Shown here: positions 1-7,377 of the stretch, piece after piece
Layout: each line of letters starts with the position of its first letter
How positions within the stretch are numbered: position 1 is the stretch's first letter
Notes under the pieces: model-generated
Seen by the model: the letters and a program-made list of their open reading frames with translations, nothing else
Told to the model about the DNA's origin: nothing
Databases searched by the model: none
DNA from: CAWACC01 sp964390695
GTDB lineage: Bacteria; Chlamydiota; Chlamydiia; Chlamydiales; Parachlamydiaceae
Assembly (NCBI GenBank): GCA_964390695.1
Contig: CAYMKI010000109.1
Span: forward strand, 1-11,686
Length of the DNA: 11,686 nt
Direction: 5' to 3'
Program-made: the position numbers and the translations under genes

Positions 1-55
1 GGGACGCGTTGGGTGTAGCCGTGGGGTAAAAGGCTGCCCTATGTAAAGGATCCAT
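1..55 (-). CDS. N-terminal fragment of a tandem paralog of the 168-1415 protein (runs off left edge)
   Basis: Only the first 18 codons are inside the window, starting at the ATG at 55-53 and reading M-D-P-L-H-R-A-A-F-Y-P-T-A and on. The next gene upstream (168-1415) starts M-T-P-V-H-G-A-T-F-Y-P-A-A, so the M.P.H.A.FYP.A pattern is shared. The DNA of these 55 bases is about 69% identical between the two genes. A clear ribosome binding site (AGGAGA on the minus strand, at about 62-67) precedes the ATG at good spacing, and the 71 bases ahead of the start are nearly identical to the leader of the 168-1415 gene. I infer a tandem duplicate in the same direction, 112 bp apart. The function is unknown, and whether the rest is intact cannot be seen. 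Confidence 0.7.
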   Translation of the reverse strand, partial: MDPLHRAAFYPTATPNAS

Positions 56-126
56 GATTTATTCTCCTATATATTAATTAGGTAAGGTATATTTAATTCA
101 GGGTCTTGCTGGAAACACAAGAATAT
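53..126 (-). repeat. Direct repeat copy 1: conserved 5' leader of the paralog pair
   Basis: Positions 53-126 match 1413-1486 at 72 of 74 positions, with differences only at 71/1431 and 112/1472. Both copies end exactly at the ATG of a paralogous minus-strand gene and include its ribosome binding site. On the minus strand the repeat starts with a TTGTGT-like -35 candidate, followed after 17-18 bases by a TTAAAT-like -10 candidate, so it probably carries the promoter and 5' UTR. Similarity stops abruptly at the distal end. Confidence 0.9.
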
Positions 127-145
127 GGGGATTTTGAAAAGTTAT

Positions 146-168
146 GCTTCTCCTTATGGGAACGAAGC
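146..168 (-). terminator. Possible weak terminator hairpin after the 415-aa orphan gene
   Basis: Read on the minus strand, GCTTC (168-164) pairs with GAAGC (150-146), with an additional TCC/GGA pairing inside the loop. It begins at the last base of the stop codon of the 168-1415 gene and is followed by ATAACTTTT. The T-run is short and the stem small, so this is only a candidate. Confidence 0.3.
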
Positions 169-1415
169 TAGAATTCGGTCTCCTTGATGACTATGGAGCT
201 ATGATTCTCGGTATACAGCGCGTATGATTTGCGGTGCGGCCCGGTGCAGTCTTTTAGGGCTTCCAGCATGTCGCTGCAGTCCACGGCATATTCGCAAGAA
301 TATATGCTGGAGAATTTTCCATAATAGCGGCTGAAGATGTCTTTGACCCTATGTAAAAGGGCGGTCTTTTGCGCTTGAGTCAAGCAAAGTTTAGGGTTAT
401 CTTCCTTGAGGCGTGTGATTTCCTCTTTCAGTGCTTCCGTGGCCACATTTTGTATTTTGGTAAACAAATCTTTGCTGAGGATGGTTTGCCCATCTGCGAG
501 TGTGAAGCTATGGGTGGGCGCTATGGATTTGGACAGCAGATGTTCTTGTCCGCCTGTAAATTTGATCAGGAATTCCCCATTGGAATATATCTTGCACCCC
601 CAGTCTAGGTAAGTGAAGGTATTAGCGTATTTAAAAAATGGAATGGGCAGGCTGGGCAAGCTTTCAATGTTAAAACCGTTATCACGGTATTCTTTAATGA
701 TGCTCTGAGGCAAAAACGTGATGGCATTGGCCTTAGTATCTGGGACAATACCACCGCCGATGATGAAGTCTTTTTCATGTTGTGGGGGCAGCTTGTGTTG
801 GTTAATCCCTTTGATAAACTCGCCATAAGGAGGGAGACACTGCAGCACCAGCACATTGGCATTACGAGTGTGTTTCTGCAGATAGGGGGCAACATTTTGG
901 GCCCTGCTGAAGAAATGCAGCTTTTCTATTGGTAAAGGACTAAGCCATTTTGTTTGATGCACCTGTTCCATCTGGTTTCTAAAATCGTGGAACAGTTGTG
1001 TATAATAGGTATCTACGGTGGTGTCGTCGCAAAGATAATCCGGATCTACAGGAAATACATACAGCTGCTGAAATCCATGTTCAATCAAGCCTCTGGCCAC
1101 CAGATATTCCATCATTAAATAGTTCGAACCTATAGAAATCAGCGCTAACGGTTCTTTTGGAGGGTAGTTTTGGATGGTTTGCTTCAAGACATGTCGCACA
1201 AATTCGAGTCGATATTCCCATTTTCCGGCCAAAGTACTGGTACTACAGCCTATACGGGAGTTTTGAAGATGGTAAGTGGATATGTGCTTTCCATTATGTT
1301 CATTTGGGCATTCATGATGTTGAATAGGCAACGTCTTTAACCAATCGAGGTTAAGTGCTTGGGCTGAGGTGGATATAGCGGCAGGGTAAAAGGTCGCGCC
1401 ATGTACAGGGGTCAT
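168..1415 (-). CDS. Orphan 415-aa protein, member of a tandem paralog family
   Basis: I do not recognise a family. The start is the ATG at 1415-1413, with AGGAGA about 8 bases upstream. No signal peptide or membrane segment is visible, so it is probably cytoplasmic or delivered without a classical signal. Residues 89-126 look like the start of a Rossmann-type fold: a hydrophobic strand ending in I-S-I-G-S (about 93-97), a helix, then a second strand LYVFPVDPD (118-126) with acidic ends. A later strand, ANVLVLQCLPPYG (186-198), ends in a proline-rich turn. This order resembles SAM-dependent methyltransferases or SRR1-like domains, but the glycine-rich loop is poor and I would not assign an enzyme. 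Cysteines are scattered without a metal-binding pattern. The next gene downstream on the same strand (1-55) is a paralog with a nearly identical leader, suggesting shared regulation. The gene is divergent from proS. Confidence 0.85.
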   Translation of the reverse strand: MTPVHGATFYPAAISTSAQALNLDWLKTLPIQHHECPNEHNGKHISTYHLQNSRIGCSTSTLAGKWEYRLEFVRHVLKQTIQNYPPKEPLALISIGSNYLMMEYLVARGLIEHGFQQLYVFPVDPDYLCDDTTVDTYYTQLFHDFRNQMEQVHQTKWLSPLPIEKLHFFSRAQNVAPYLQKHTRNANVLVLQCLPPYGEFIKGINQHKLPPQHEKDFIIGGGIVPDTKANAITFLPQSIIKEYRDNGFNIESLPSLPIPFFKYANTFTYLDWGCKIYSNGEFLIKFTGGQEHLLSKSIAPTHSFTLADGQTILSKDLFTKIQNVATEALKEEITRLKEDNPKLCLTQAQKTALLHRVKDIFSRYYGKFSSIYSCEYAVDCSDMLEALKDCTGPHRKSYALYTENHSSIVIKETEF

Positions 1416-1486
1416 GATTTATTCTCCTATGTATTAATTAGGTAAGGTATATTTAATTCAGGGTCTTGCTGAAAACACAAGAATAT
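1413..1486 (-). repeat. Direct repeat copy 2: conserved 5' leader of the paralog pair
   Basis: This is the second copy of the 74-bp repeat at 53-126 (two mismatches, spacing exactly 1360 bp). It holds the ribosome binding site of the 415-aa gene, and probably its promoter, on the minus strand. Beyond 1486 the sequence becomes AT-rich and unlike the other copy. Confidence 0.9.
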
Positions 1487-1642
1487 CGAATTAATTAAAT
1501 AGATTTTGTTTAAGACCAAACAAGAATGTATGATCGATTCAAAGCTTATATCTCACAAGTATATTTATGTTCTAGTTTAATCTTTTTTGTTGTATTCTAT
1601 TTAAAAAATAGTCAAACAATTCAAAATTTTAGGTACACAATC

Positions 1643-3166
1643 ATGAGCGAGGCAAAAGAAAAGGCGGCCATCACACCTGTCCGCACAGAAGATTATCCAG
1701 AATGGTTTCAGCAGGTGATCAAAGCAGCAGACATGGCGGAAAACTCTCCGGTCAGAGGTTGCATGGTGATAAAACCTTGGGGATATGGGCTGTGGGAAAA
1801 TATGCAAAGGCAGTTGGATGAACGCATCAAAAATACCGGACATGAAAACGCCTACTTCCCCTTGTTTATCCCTTTAAGTTATCTGGAAAAAGAGGCGCAA
1901 CACGTAGAGGGATTTGCCAAAGAATGCGCGGTGGTCACGCACCATCGTCTGGAACTGAAAGAGGGCAAGCTGATTCCTACCGGCGAGCTAGAAGAGCCGC
2001 TCATCGTCAGGCCTACCTCAGAAACCATCATAGGTGAATCATTTGCGCGCTGGGTAGAGTCTTATCGCGACCTGCCGCTGCTAATCAATCAGTGGGCCAA
2101 CGTGGTCCGCTGGGAAATGCGTCCGCGAATATTTTTGAGGACTACCGAGTTCCTTTGGCAGGAAGGGCATACCGCACATGCCACTGAATCCGAAGCTGTG
2201 CAGGAAACGCATAAGATGTTGGAAGTATATCGTGAGTTCCTGGAAGAGGTTTTGGCGATACCTGTAATTGCCGGCGAAAAGTCCCCTGGAGAGCGTTTTC
2301 CTGGGGCCGTCAGTACCTATACCTTGGAAACTATGATGCAGGATAGAAAAGCCTTGCAGGCTTGCACTTCGCATTATTTGGGGCAGAATTTTGCCAAAGC
2401 TTCGAACATCAAGTTTACTGACCAAGAGGGCGCCTTGCAATATGCCTATACGACCTCATGGGGATGCACAACGCGCATGATCGGCGCGATGATCATGTGC
2501 CATGGCGACGATGATGGGTTGAGGATGCCGCCTAGAATAGCTCATAAACAAATAGTGATTCTGCCGGTAGTGCCCAAGCCGGAGATGCAGGAAGAGATCT
2601 TCAAGTACTGCGATAGCATTGCCCAAACACTGCGCGCATGTCAATTCTATGGCCAAAACCTGCAAGTTTTTGTGGACAAGCGCGATCGGCGTGGAGGCGA
2701 AAAAAATTGGGAGTGGATCAAGAAGGGCGTTCCTGTGCGCATAGAGGTGGGTCCCAAAGATATCGAGTCTAAAGCAGTGATGTTATGCCGCCGGGATAAG
2801 CCTCACAAGGAAAAGAGCAAGATAGCTGTCGACCAGCTTCCGGTAGAAGTAGTATCAATTTTGGAGAGCATCCAAAAAAATTACTATCAGCAAGCCAAAG
2901 CTTACCGTGATGCGAACATACGCACCGACATCACCACATTTGAAGAAATGAAAAAGTTCTTTACTCCAAAGCATGCAGATAGACCAGAAATCCACGGAGG
3001 TTTTGTGCTGGCGAAATGGTGCGGAGAGGAGAGCACGGAGAACCTATTGGACGAGCTCAAAGTGACCATTCGCTGTTTGCCGTTACAGCAGAGCAAAACG
3101 GAAGGCAAGTGCGTTCTCACCGGCAAGCCTGCCACCTTGGATGCGATTTTTGCTAAATCTTATTGA
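1643..3166 (+). CDS. proS: Prolyl-tRNA synthetase, short archaeal/eukaryotic-like type (class II)
   Basis: It attaches proline to tRNA-Pro in the cytoplasm. From the ATG at 1643 it is 507 aa, the usual length for the ProRS group lacking the inserted editing domain. Class II motifs are visible: RPTSET (123-128), motif 2 with RPRIFLRTTEF (160-170) followed by LWQEGHTAH (171-179), TSWG (272-274 region), and motif 3 GLRMPPRIA (292-300). The anticodon-binding domain spans about 303-405, and a C-terminal domain (about 410-507) has the family pattern IRCLP and GKCVLTGKPA and ends in the typical AK-S-Y. The frame stays open upstream to an ATG at 1526, but those 39 residues are unlike the family and AT-rich. 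The start at 1643 has a weak AGG about 9 bases ahead and leads into the conserved TPV-x-x-ED-Y-x-EWF block. The gene stands alone, divergent from the orphan gene at its left. Confidence 0.96.
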   Translation: MSEAKEKAAITPVRTEDYPEWFQQVIKAADMAENSPVRGCMVIKPWGYGLWENMQRQLDERIKNTGHENAYFPLFIPLSYLEKEAQHVEGFAKECAVVTHHRLELKEGKLIPTGELEEPLIVRPTSETIIGESFARWVESYRDLPLLINQWANVVRWEMRPRIFLRTTEFLWQEGHTAHATESEAVQETHKMLEVYREFLEEVLAIPVIAGEKSPGERFPGAVSTYTLETMMQDRKALQACTSHYLGQNFAKASNIKFTDQEGALQYAYTTSWGCTTRMIGAMIMCHGDDDGLRMPPRIAHKQIVILPVVPKPEMQEEIFKYCDSIAQTLRACQFYGQNLQVFVDKRDRRGGEKNWEWIKKGVPVRIEVGPKDIESKAVMLCRRDKPHKEKSKIAVDQLPVEVVSILESIQKNYYQQAKAYRDANIRTDITTFEEMKKFFTPKHADRPEIHGGFVLAKWCGEESTENLLDELKVTIRCLPLQQSKTEGKCVLTGKPATLDAIFAKSY

Positions 3167-3341
3167 GTGGAATTTTAAAGTTCATCACGTAATTGTGTGG
3201 AAGACAGAGAGAAAAGGCTAAAAAAGATCGATATCTATAATATTGCTTCATGTTCAACACAGAGGGCGCGGAGGCGCTGAGGCACGGAGTTAACGAATGA
3301 AAACACATGAATTCATAAGGCTTTGACAAGAAGCAAAAACA

Positions 3342-3370
3342 TAAAATTGTGCGCGAAGCGCACAATTTTA
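3342..3370. terminator. Perfect 13-bp palindrome, possible bidirectional terminator of proS
   Basis: A TAAAATTGTGCGC arm (3342-3354), a GAA loop and the exact complementary arm (3358-3370) form a stem with a GC-rich core and A/T flanks. This is the shape of a bidirectional intrinsic terminator, though the T-run is only four bases. It lies 175 bp after the proS stop, far for a dedicated terminator, so it may simply be part of the surrounding repeat element. Confidence 0.45.
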
Positions 3371-3374
3371 GCGC

Positions 3375-3405
3375 TGTCATTCAAACCCGTCGGGTTTGAA
3401 TGACA
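3375..3405. repeat. Second perfect palindrome, 14-bp stem
   Basis: Arm TGTCATTCAAACCC (3375-3388), loop GTC, and the exact complementary arm 3392-3405. It lies only 4 bases (GCGC) after the first palindrome. Two unrelated perfect hairpins side by side are typical of REP/BIME-style repeats and not of a single terminator. Confidence 0.75.
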
Positions 3406-3651
3406 TCTCTGCGCCTCAGTGACTCAGTCAGTAATTCTGCGTTTGAAATAGAAAACGATGATCCCTGTTATTTCCCGATAAGGGGAACTCAAAGCAACAG
3501 CCTCGTTCTGTGAAGCACTCATTTGCGTGATGACCCAGTTTGAACAGAATTAGGCAGGTTTAAACGCCTCCAAAAAAATAGCTTTTCAAAATTTTGTTGT
3601 TTGCAGCATTCTGAAAGAGTTGCATTTTTGTTCAAAGTTAAGGAGCTAAAG

Positions 3652-5487
3652 ATGGCGTTAGGAAGCTTAGGGGATCTCAGGTACAATTTTCAGGAAATAT
3701 ATCAAGCCACCCACTTAGAACCCACTGCTTTGGGGACGAAGAGTTTAGAGCCGGTGGAGCTGTATGAAAACCTCAGTCCTGATCTGCTGCTTGCGGAAGG
3801 GCAGATACATTGCCGCCCTTGTTTCAATGTGTTCCTAAATAATGATCTTACGCGCGATTATTTTTTGGGAGCTATTCAGAAAGCTTTAGAACATACCCAC
3901 AACCTTTTTCACGAGTACCAGACGCGCTTGCTCTCCACCGATATGCCCCGCATGTTAGACTATATGCGCGCAGTTTGTAAGTTAAAATCCGGTCAAGGAT
4001 TGGATGAATGTGCATACCAGGAGGTGCGCGAAAATATCCAGGATTTTTGGATCGCCACGCATTTCTTTCTAAAAAGTGTGCATGCCGATCCCAATGTGCG
4101 CATGCAGAAGATCTTTAAAAAACATTTCTGCAGGCGATGTTTCGATCATATGGAATCATTGGAGCAGGTGCAGTCTATATTGGCATTACAAGGCTTCTTA
4201 GGGGAAACATTGCCTTTGAGGGATTTAGTTGAGGCCTCTTTTGGCAACGAGGGTGTGGATGAGTCCTTGATTGCCTTTGTGAAGAAGGTGAAAGCTGCCG
4301 GAGTGCCCTTTGATGTGCTGCATTTAGCCCTTAAGTCTATTGTAGAATATGCATCCAAGTATAAAATGACGCAAGACGATATTTTAAGGGAGAATTACCC
4401 TGCCTTAGATAAGCTGGAGCTGGCCTTGGATGAGATAGATCCGGCGTTCCTGATGGATGCAAATCCCGATCATTTAGCCTGGAGAGATACTTTAAAACCA
4501 GGGTCTGAGATCATCTCAGTGCAATATGAAAATCATAGCGGCCGGAAAGCTGCAGTGCGCTATCGCTTTATTCTGGGCGAGCGGATAGGGGCCAAGCCTG
4601 AAGGTTTTGACCACAATCTCTATTTTTCCCTCAAGGGGTGTTATGTTGCCCGCAGGTATTTGACAGAAGGGCGTAGTCGAGAGATGTGCTATGAGCCCTT
4701 GCTGCGCTTTCATAAACAGCCGGAAGAAAGGCTGCCAGAAAAAGAGCAAAGCAGGGTATTGTGGATATCCATCAACGAGGCTATGCCCGGTTTGCGCCAC
4801 ATAAAATCCAAAATATACTATGAGCGGTATTTGTGCGAGTACGGATTTGCTAACAGCTGCATCGATTTTATCGATAACAGCGGGCGTTTTGCTCTGGTGG
4901 AGAAGCTCCAAGACAATCAAAAGGGATTGTTGAAGGTCATTCCAGAAATGATCAAAATTGCTCTTCAAGAGGTAGCTGGAGCGCCCGTCACTTTGGAACC
5001 TTTGAACAAGCCTCAAAAGTTTATGTTTGATGCCAACAAATGCCTGAAAGCTACCAAACTGATAAAACCGGCCAAGGCCTATAGCTTTAGCGCATGGGAG
5101 CAGTTTGTCTATGATGTCGCCAAGGGGAACAAAGCAGCTTTTGCAGCTATCATGGCAAAGTCGGGATTGGATAAAACTGAGGAAGTGGAATTTCTGCGCC
5201 AGGCTGTACAAGACAGCTTTCGAGAGGATAAAGGTAAATTAGAGCAGGCGAGTTACTACCGCACATTTCATGATAAGCAGGTGTTTGCTTTGGCAACTTC
5301 ACTGCAAAATGATTTGGCCAAGATCTTTGAAAATTGCTGCCGCAGTCTGGAAACCGCTTCTTCGCAGCCGGTATCTAAAGAGAAAGTCAAGCGCTTACTG
5401 CTGGAGTATTGCCAAAATAGCGGTTTTATCAGCTTTCTCAGTCCCAGCTTGCAGTCCGACGTCGTTCGAGCTTATACGGTCGGATAG
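3652..5487 (+). CDS. Large orphan protein, 611 aa
   Basis: I do not recognise this protein. The chosen ATG (3652) has a strong AAGGAG six bases upstream; the frame is open to a TTG at 3601 but that start has no such site. No signal peptide or membrane helix is visible. It is charged and mostly helical-looking, with two CxxC pairs (HCRPC around 54-57 and FCRRCF around 160-163) and further cysteines; two pairs far apart could bind a metal, but nothing else supports this. The central block, about 295-360 (V-R-Y-R-F-I-L-G-E and YFSLKGCYVARRYL), looks more conserved-like and strand-rich. Codon use resembles the neighbouring housekeeping genes, so there is no sign of recent foreign origin. It ends 4 bp before the convergent pgeF gene. 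It could be a lineage-specific cytoplasmic or host-directed protein of chlamydia-like bacteria; this is inference only. Confidence 0.85.
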   Translation: MALGSLGDLRYNFQEIYQATHLEPTALGTKSLEPVELYENLSPDLLLAEGQIHCRPCFNVFLNNDLTRDYFLGAIQKALEHTHNLFHEYQTRLLSTDMPRMLDYMRAVCKLKSGQGLDECAYQEVRENIQDFWIATHFFLKSVHADPNVRMQKIFKKHFCRRCFDHMESLEQVQSILALQGFLGETLPLRDLVEASFGNEGVDESLIAFVKKVKAAGVPFDVLHLALKSIVEYASKYKMTQDDILRENYPALDKLELALDEIDPAFLMDANPDHLAWRDTLKPGSEIISVQYENHSGRKAAVRYRFILGERIGAKPEGFDHNLYFSLKGCYVARRYLTEGRSREMCYEPLLRFHKQPEERLPEKEQSRVLWISINEAMPGLRHIKSKIYYERYLCEYGFANSCIDFIDNSGRFALVEKLQDNQKGLLKVIPEMIKIALQEVAGAPVTLEPLNKPQKFMFDANKCLKATKLIKPAKAYSFSAWEQFVYDVAKGNKAAFAAIMAKSGLDKTEEVEFLRQAVQDSFREDKGKLEQASYYRTFHDKQVFALATSLQNDLAKIFENCCRSLETASSQPVSKEKVKRLLLEYCQNSGFISFLSPSLQSDVVRAYTVG

Positions 5488-5491
5488 ACCA

Positions 5492-6247
5492 TTACTGTAG
5501 GAGGCGGGCAACGGTGGCATTGCCTCCGCGGATTTTGCAATATCTGTAGGAAAAGTAATCTTCCGGGTGGGCGTAGGTGTTGATCCCGGCAATTTGCACA
5601 TGTTCTTTTTTGAGTCCGCATAGCAGCAGCTGTTCCAGGCTTACTGCCCATAAATCGAAGTAATAGGGTTTAAACTGATGCTTTAGAAATGTAGCCGGGA
5701 GCTCGGTCTTATAATTCACAAACTCAGCATTTTCAGGGCCTAAGCTGGGGGAGATGCCCACACGCAGATCTTCGGGCTGTGTTCCATATAAGGCGTGCAT
5801 TTTTTGCACGGTCTCGGCGTAGATGTTATGGCTGTTGCCGCGCCAGCCGCAGTGGACATTCGCTAGCGCGTGGCGGACGGGGTCGTAAAAGATGGCTGCT
5901 TGGCAGTCGGCGTGATGGATCATCAGCCCTTTATTTGGGGACTGGGTGGTCATGCCGTCGCAGGGGGTTATGCCGTTGTTCCAGTGTTCATCTAGGCTGA
6001 GGATTTCTTTGCCATGCACTTGTGTGCTCCAGTAAAGCTCGGAAAGATCCATGATGTCCTTCACATTATGAATATTGGCTTTGACATGTTCGGGGTTGTC
6101 GCCGACACCGAAGCTTAGATTCAGCGAGGCGAACTGGCCTTGGCTGACGCCGCCATGGCGCAAAAAAACTGCATGTTGTAGGCGTGTGAAGGGTTGGAAG
6201 AGTTCAAATTCCAGCCAATGGATACCTTGATGTGTGCGGCGTATCAT
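5492..6247 (-). CDS. pgeF: PgeF/YfiH/YlmD family protein (peptidoglycan editing factor, multicopper-oxidase-like)
   Basis: Members of this family have been described as polyphenol oxidases, purine nucleoside-active enzymes, and as a factor that prevents wrong amino acids entering the peptidoglycan stem peptide. The product is 251 aa, a normal length. Family blocks in order: HAVFLRHGGVSQGQFASLNL (25-44), FGVGDN (46-51), QVHG (76-79), CDGMTT (96-101), HHADC (111-115), VHCGWRG (131-137), SPSLGP (166-171) and YFSYRY near the end. The expected metal ligands His78, Cys115 and His132 are all present. I chose the ATG at 6247 because family members start with a similar M-I-x-x-T-x-x-G-I-x-W-L-E-F; the frame continues to a GTG at 6292 (15 more residues), and neither start has a good ribosome binding site. 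It is convergent with the 611-aa gene and divergent from the zinc-ribbon gene. Confidence 0.9.
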   Translation of the reverse strand: MIRRTHQGIHWLEFELFQPFTRLQHAVFLRHGGVSQGQFASLNLSFGVGDNPEHVKANIHNVKDIMDLSELYWSTQVHGKEILSLDEHWNNGITPCDGMTTQSPNKGLMIHHADCQAAIFYDPVRHALANVHCGWRGNSHNIYAETVQKMHALYGTQPEDLRVGISPSLGPENAEFVNYKTELPATFLKHQFKPYYFDLWAVSLEQLLLCGLKKEHVQIAGINTYAHPEDYFSYRYCKIRGGNATVARLLQ

Positions 6248-6336
6248 AGAGTCGATCCGGAAGAGTTGCTGATGACAAAAAAAATATAACACGCTAGGAT
6301 AAATTTATTCAAATTCTATTCGTATAAGATATCTGT

Positions 6337-6678
6337 ATGCACTGTTGGAAATGTGGAGCCGCTTTAAGCGATCCATCGAGTAAGAAAATACCCTTTAGGG
6401 CGACATGCGAGGTGTGTGCTGCTTGGCTGCACTGTTGTCGCAATTGTGTGCATTATAAACCCGGCATGCCTAATGCCTGTTTGATCCCCGGCACGGAGTA
6501 TGTGGCGGACAGAGAAGCGGGTAATTATTGTGAAGATTTTCAGTGTTTAGGCCAGGGGCCTTCGCAAGGCGCCGATGCCAAAGCTATCTCTCAAAAATTA
6601 TTTAAAGACTCCTCGCCGGATGTGTCCGGACAGGAGTCGGATCCGAAACAAAAATTTAAAAATCTATTCGGAGATTGA
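6337..6678 (+). CDS. Small cysteine-rich zinc-ribbon-like protein, 113 aa
   Basis: Ten cysteines lie in the first 70 residues: CWKC (3-6), CEVC (24-27), CC and C (33, 34, 37), C48, C65 and C70, with histidines at 32 and 39. The pattern F-R-A-T-C-x-x-C-x-x-x-LH-x-C-x-NC-x-HY, then C, then E-x-V-A-D-R-E-x-x-N-x-C-x-x-F matches, from memory, a widespread bacterial family of small uncharacterised zinc-binding proteins. The last 40 residues are polar and probably disordered. It likely binds two zinc ions in the cytoplasm; a nucleic-acid or protein-binding role would be a guess. No Shine-Dalgarno is visible before the ATG. A TATAAG at 6323-6328 could be a -10 box that would put the RNA start at or just before the ATG, giving a nearly leaderless message. 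Confidence 0.85.
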   Translation: MHCWKCGAALSDPSSKKIPFRATCEVCAAWLHCCRNCVHYKPGMPNACLIPGTEYVADREAGNYCEDFQCLGQGPSQGADAKAISQKLFKDSSPDVSGQESDPKQKFKNLFGD

Positions 6679-6704
6679 TTAAAATATAAAATATTTACTA
6701 TATG
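6675..6704 (+). promoter_or_regulatory. Candidate promoter for the fasciclin gene
   Basis: TTGATT (6675-6680), an 18-base AT-rich spacer and TATATG (6699-6704). The -35 overlaps the stop codon of the preceding gene. The area is so AT-rich that a chance match is possible. Confidence 0.35.
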
Positions 6705-6729
6705 TGGAGTTTAGAAGATAAATCTCTAC
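6704..6729 (+). promoter_or_regulatory. 5' leader hairpin before the fasciclin gene
   Basis: GTGGAGTTTA (6704-6713) pairs with TAAA-t-CTCTAC (6719-6729), with one bulged T and one G-U pair, leaving the AGGAG ribosome binding site (6734-6738) just outside. It could stabilise the leader or insulate the ribosome site. There is no T-run, so it is not a terminator. Confidence 0.35.
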
Positions 6730-6744
6730 AATTAGGAGTTTTGT

Positions 6745-7377
6745 ATGAAAAAGTGGATCCACTTAGATTTTAAGAAGATGTGTCTTTTCGCTTTAAGCTT
6801 TGCCGCAATATCTTCTGGGGTTTTCGCGCATACGCCAAACCGCTATCAACGTTCCAATATTGCGCAGCAGGACGTCCAAAAACCCGCAGACAACCTGCCG
6901 GCCATCCCCAATTCTTTGATCCCTCCTAAAAATCAGGTCCAATCTGCGGCGCGTGACGAGAAAACGTTGGCTTCGCTCACCATCGTGCAAATTCTTTCCG
7001 AAGACTCGAGCTTCAGCAATTTAAATAAAGCTCTCAAGTCGGCTGGATTGTTGGATACGCTATCCGGGCCCGGGCCTTTTACCCTATTTGCTCCTAATGA
7101 CCAAGCTTTTGCCAAATTGTCGCCGAATGCCTTGGCCGACTTGCTGAATCCCAACAATAAGGAAAAGCTGACGACATTGCTGACCTATCATGTGGTGCCC
7201 GGAAAGATCACAGAGGAACAATTAAAAACCATGAAGATCAGAACGCTTCAAGGCAAACCCATTGATGTTCAGGTGGCCGGTGATAAGAAAACCGTCAATC
7301 AAGCCAAAATCGTGGGCAGTCAAGCCGTAGGATCCAATGGTGTGATCTATGTGATCGACACGGTATTGAATCCTTAA
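6745..7377 (+). CDS. Secreted fasciclin (FAS1) domain protein, 210 aa
   Basis: A signal peptide is visible: basic K2-K3, then K10-K11, a hydrophobic stretch of about 13-26, and a likely cut after A28. A polar proline-rich linker (about 29-75) leads into one FAS1 domain filling residues 77-210. The H1 motif is at about 112-124 (FTLFAPNDQAFAK), the YH pair at 148-149 in TYHVVPG, and the H2 motif at about 198-208 (NGVIYVIDTVL). FAS1 domains bind proteins or surfaces and often mediate adhesion; the bacterial versions are usually exported to the periplasm or cell surface. No lipobox or other membrane anchor is seen. The start at 6745 has AGGAG six bases upstream. It is a single gene with its own candidate promoter; the target is unknown. 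Confidence 0.93.
   Translation: MKKWIHLDFKKMCLFALSFAAISSGVFAHTPNRYQRSNIAQQDVQKPADNLPAIPNSLIPPKNQVQSAARDEKTLASLTIVQILSEDSSFSNLNKALKSAGLLDTLSGPGPFTLFAPNDQAFAKLSPNALADLLNPNNKEKLTTLLTYHVVPGKITEEQLKTMKIRTLQGKPIDVQVAGDKKTVNQAKIVGSQAVGSNGVIYVIDTVLNP

Larger units (their letters stand above)
3271..3425. repeat. Palindromic intergenic element (REP/MITE-like) between proS and the 611-aa gene
   Basis: The 485-bp gap between proS and the next gene start holds a composite repeat. Its arms, 3271-3289 and 3407-3425, form an imperfect inverted repeat (15 of 19 positions match), and the left side (about 3258-3289) consists of GAGG/GGCGC/GAGGCAC-type units. Between the arms sit two perfect hairpins, described separately. 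No transposase or sizeable protein is encoded, so this would be a non-autonomous element or structured spacer. The GAGGCGCTGAGGCAC-type motif resembles short repeats I recall from many bacterial intergenic regions, but I cannot verify a match. The remainder (3167-3257 and 3426-3651) shows no gene; a small TTCCC/GGGAA hairpin lies at 3472-3487. Confidence 0.6.

Noticed and set aside
1526..1642. 39-residue N-terminal extension of ProS with a hydrophobic stretch
   Set aside because: The frame is open by chance in AT-rich DNA, the residues do not fit the family, and the ATG at 1643 leads directly into the conserved start.
3153..3380. 75-aa minus-strand frame after proS
   Set aside because: It spans the end of proS and the palindromic element; there is no ribosome site and the composition is odd, so it is a chance frame.
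4516..5211. 231-aa antisense frame inside the 611-aa gene
   Set aside because: It lies fully inside a gene with a good ribosome site and normal composition; the antisense protein shows no family features, so I take it as a shadow.
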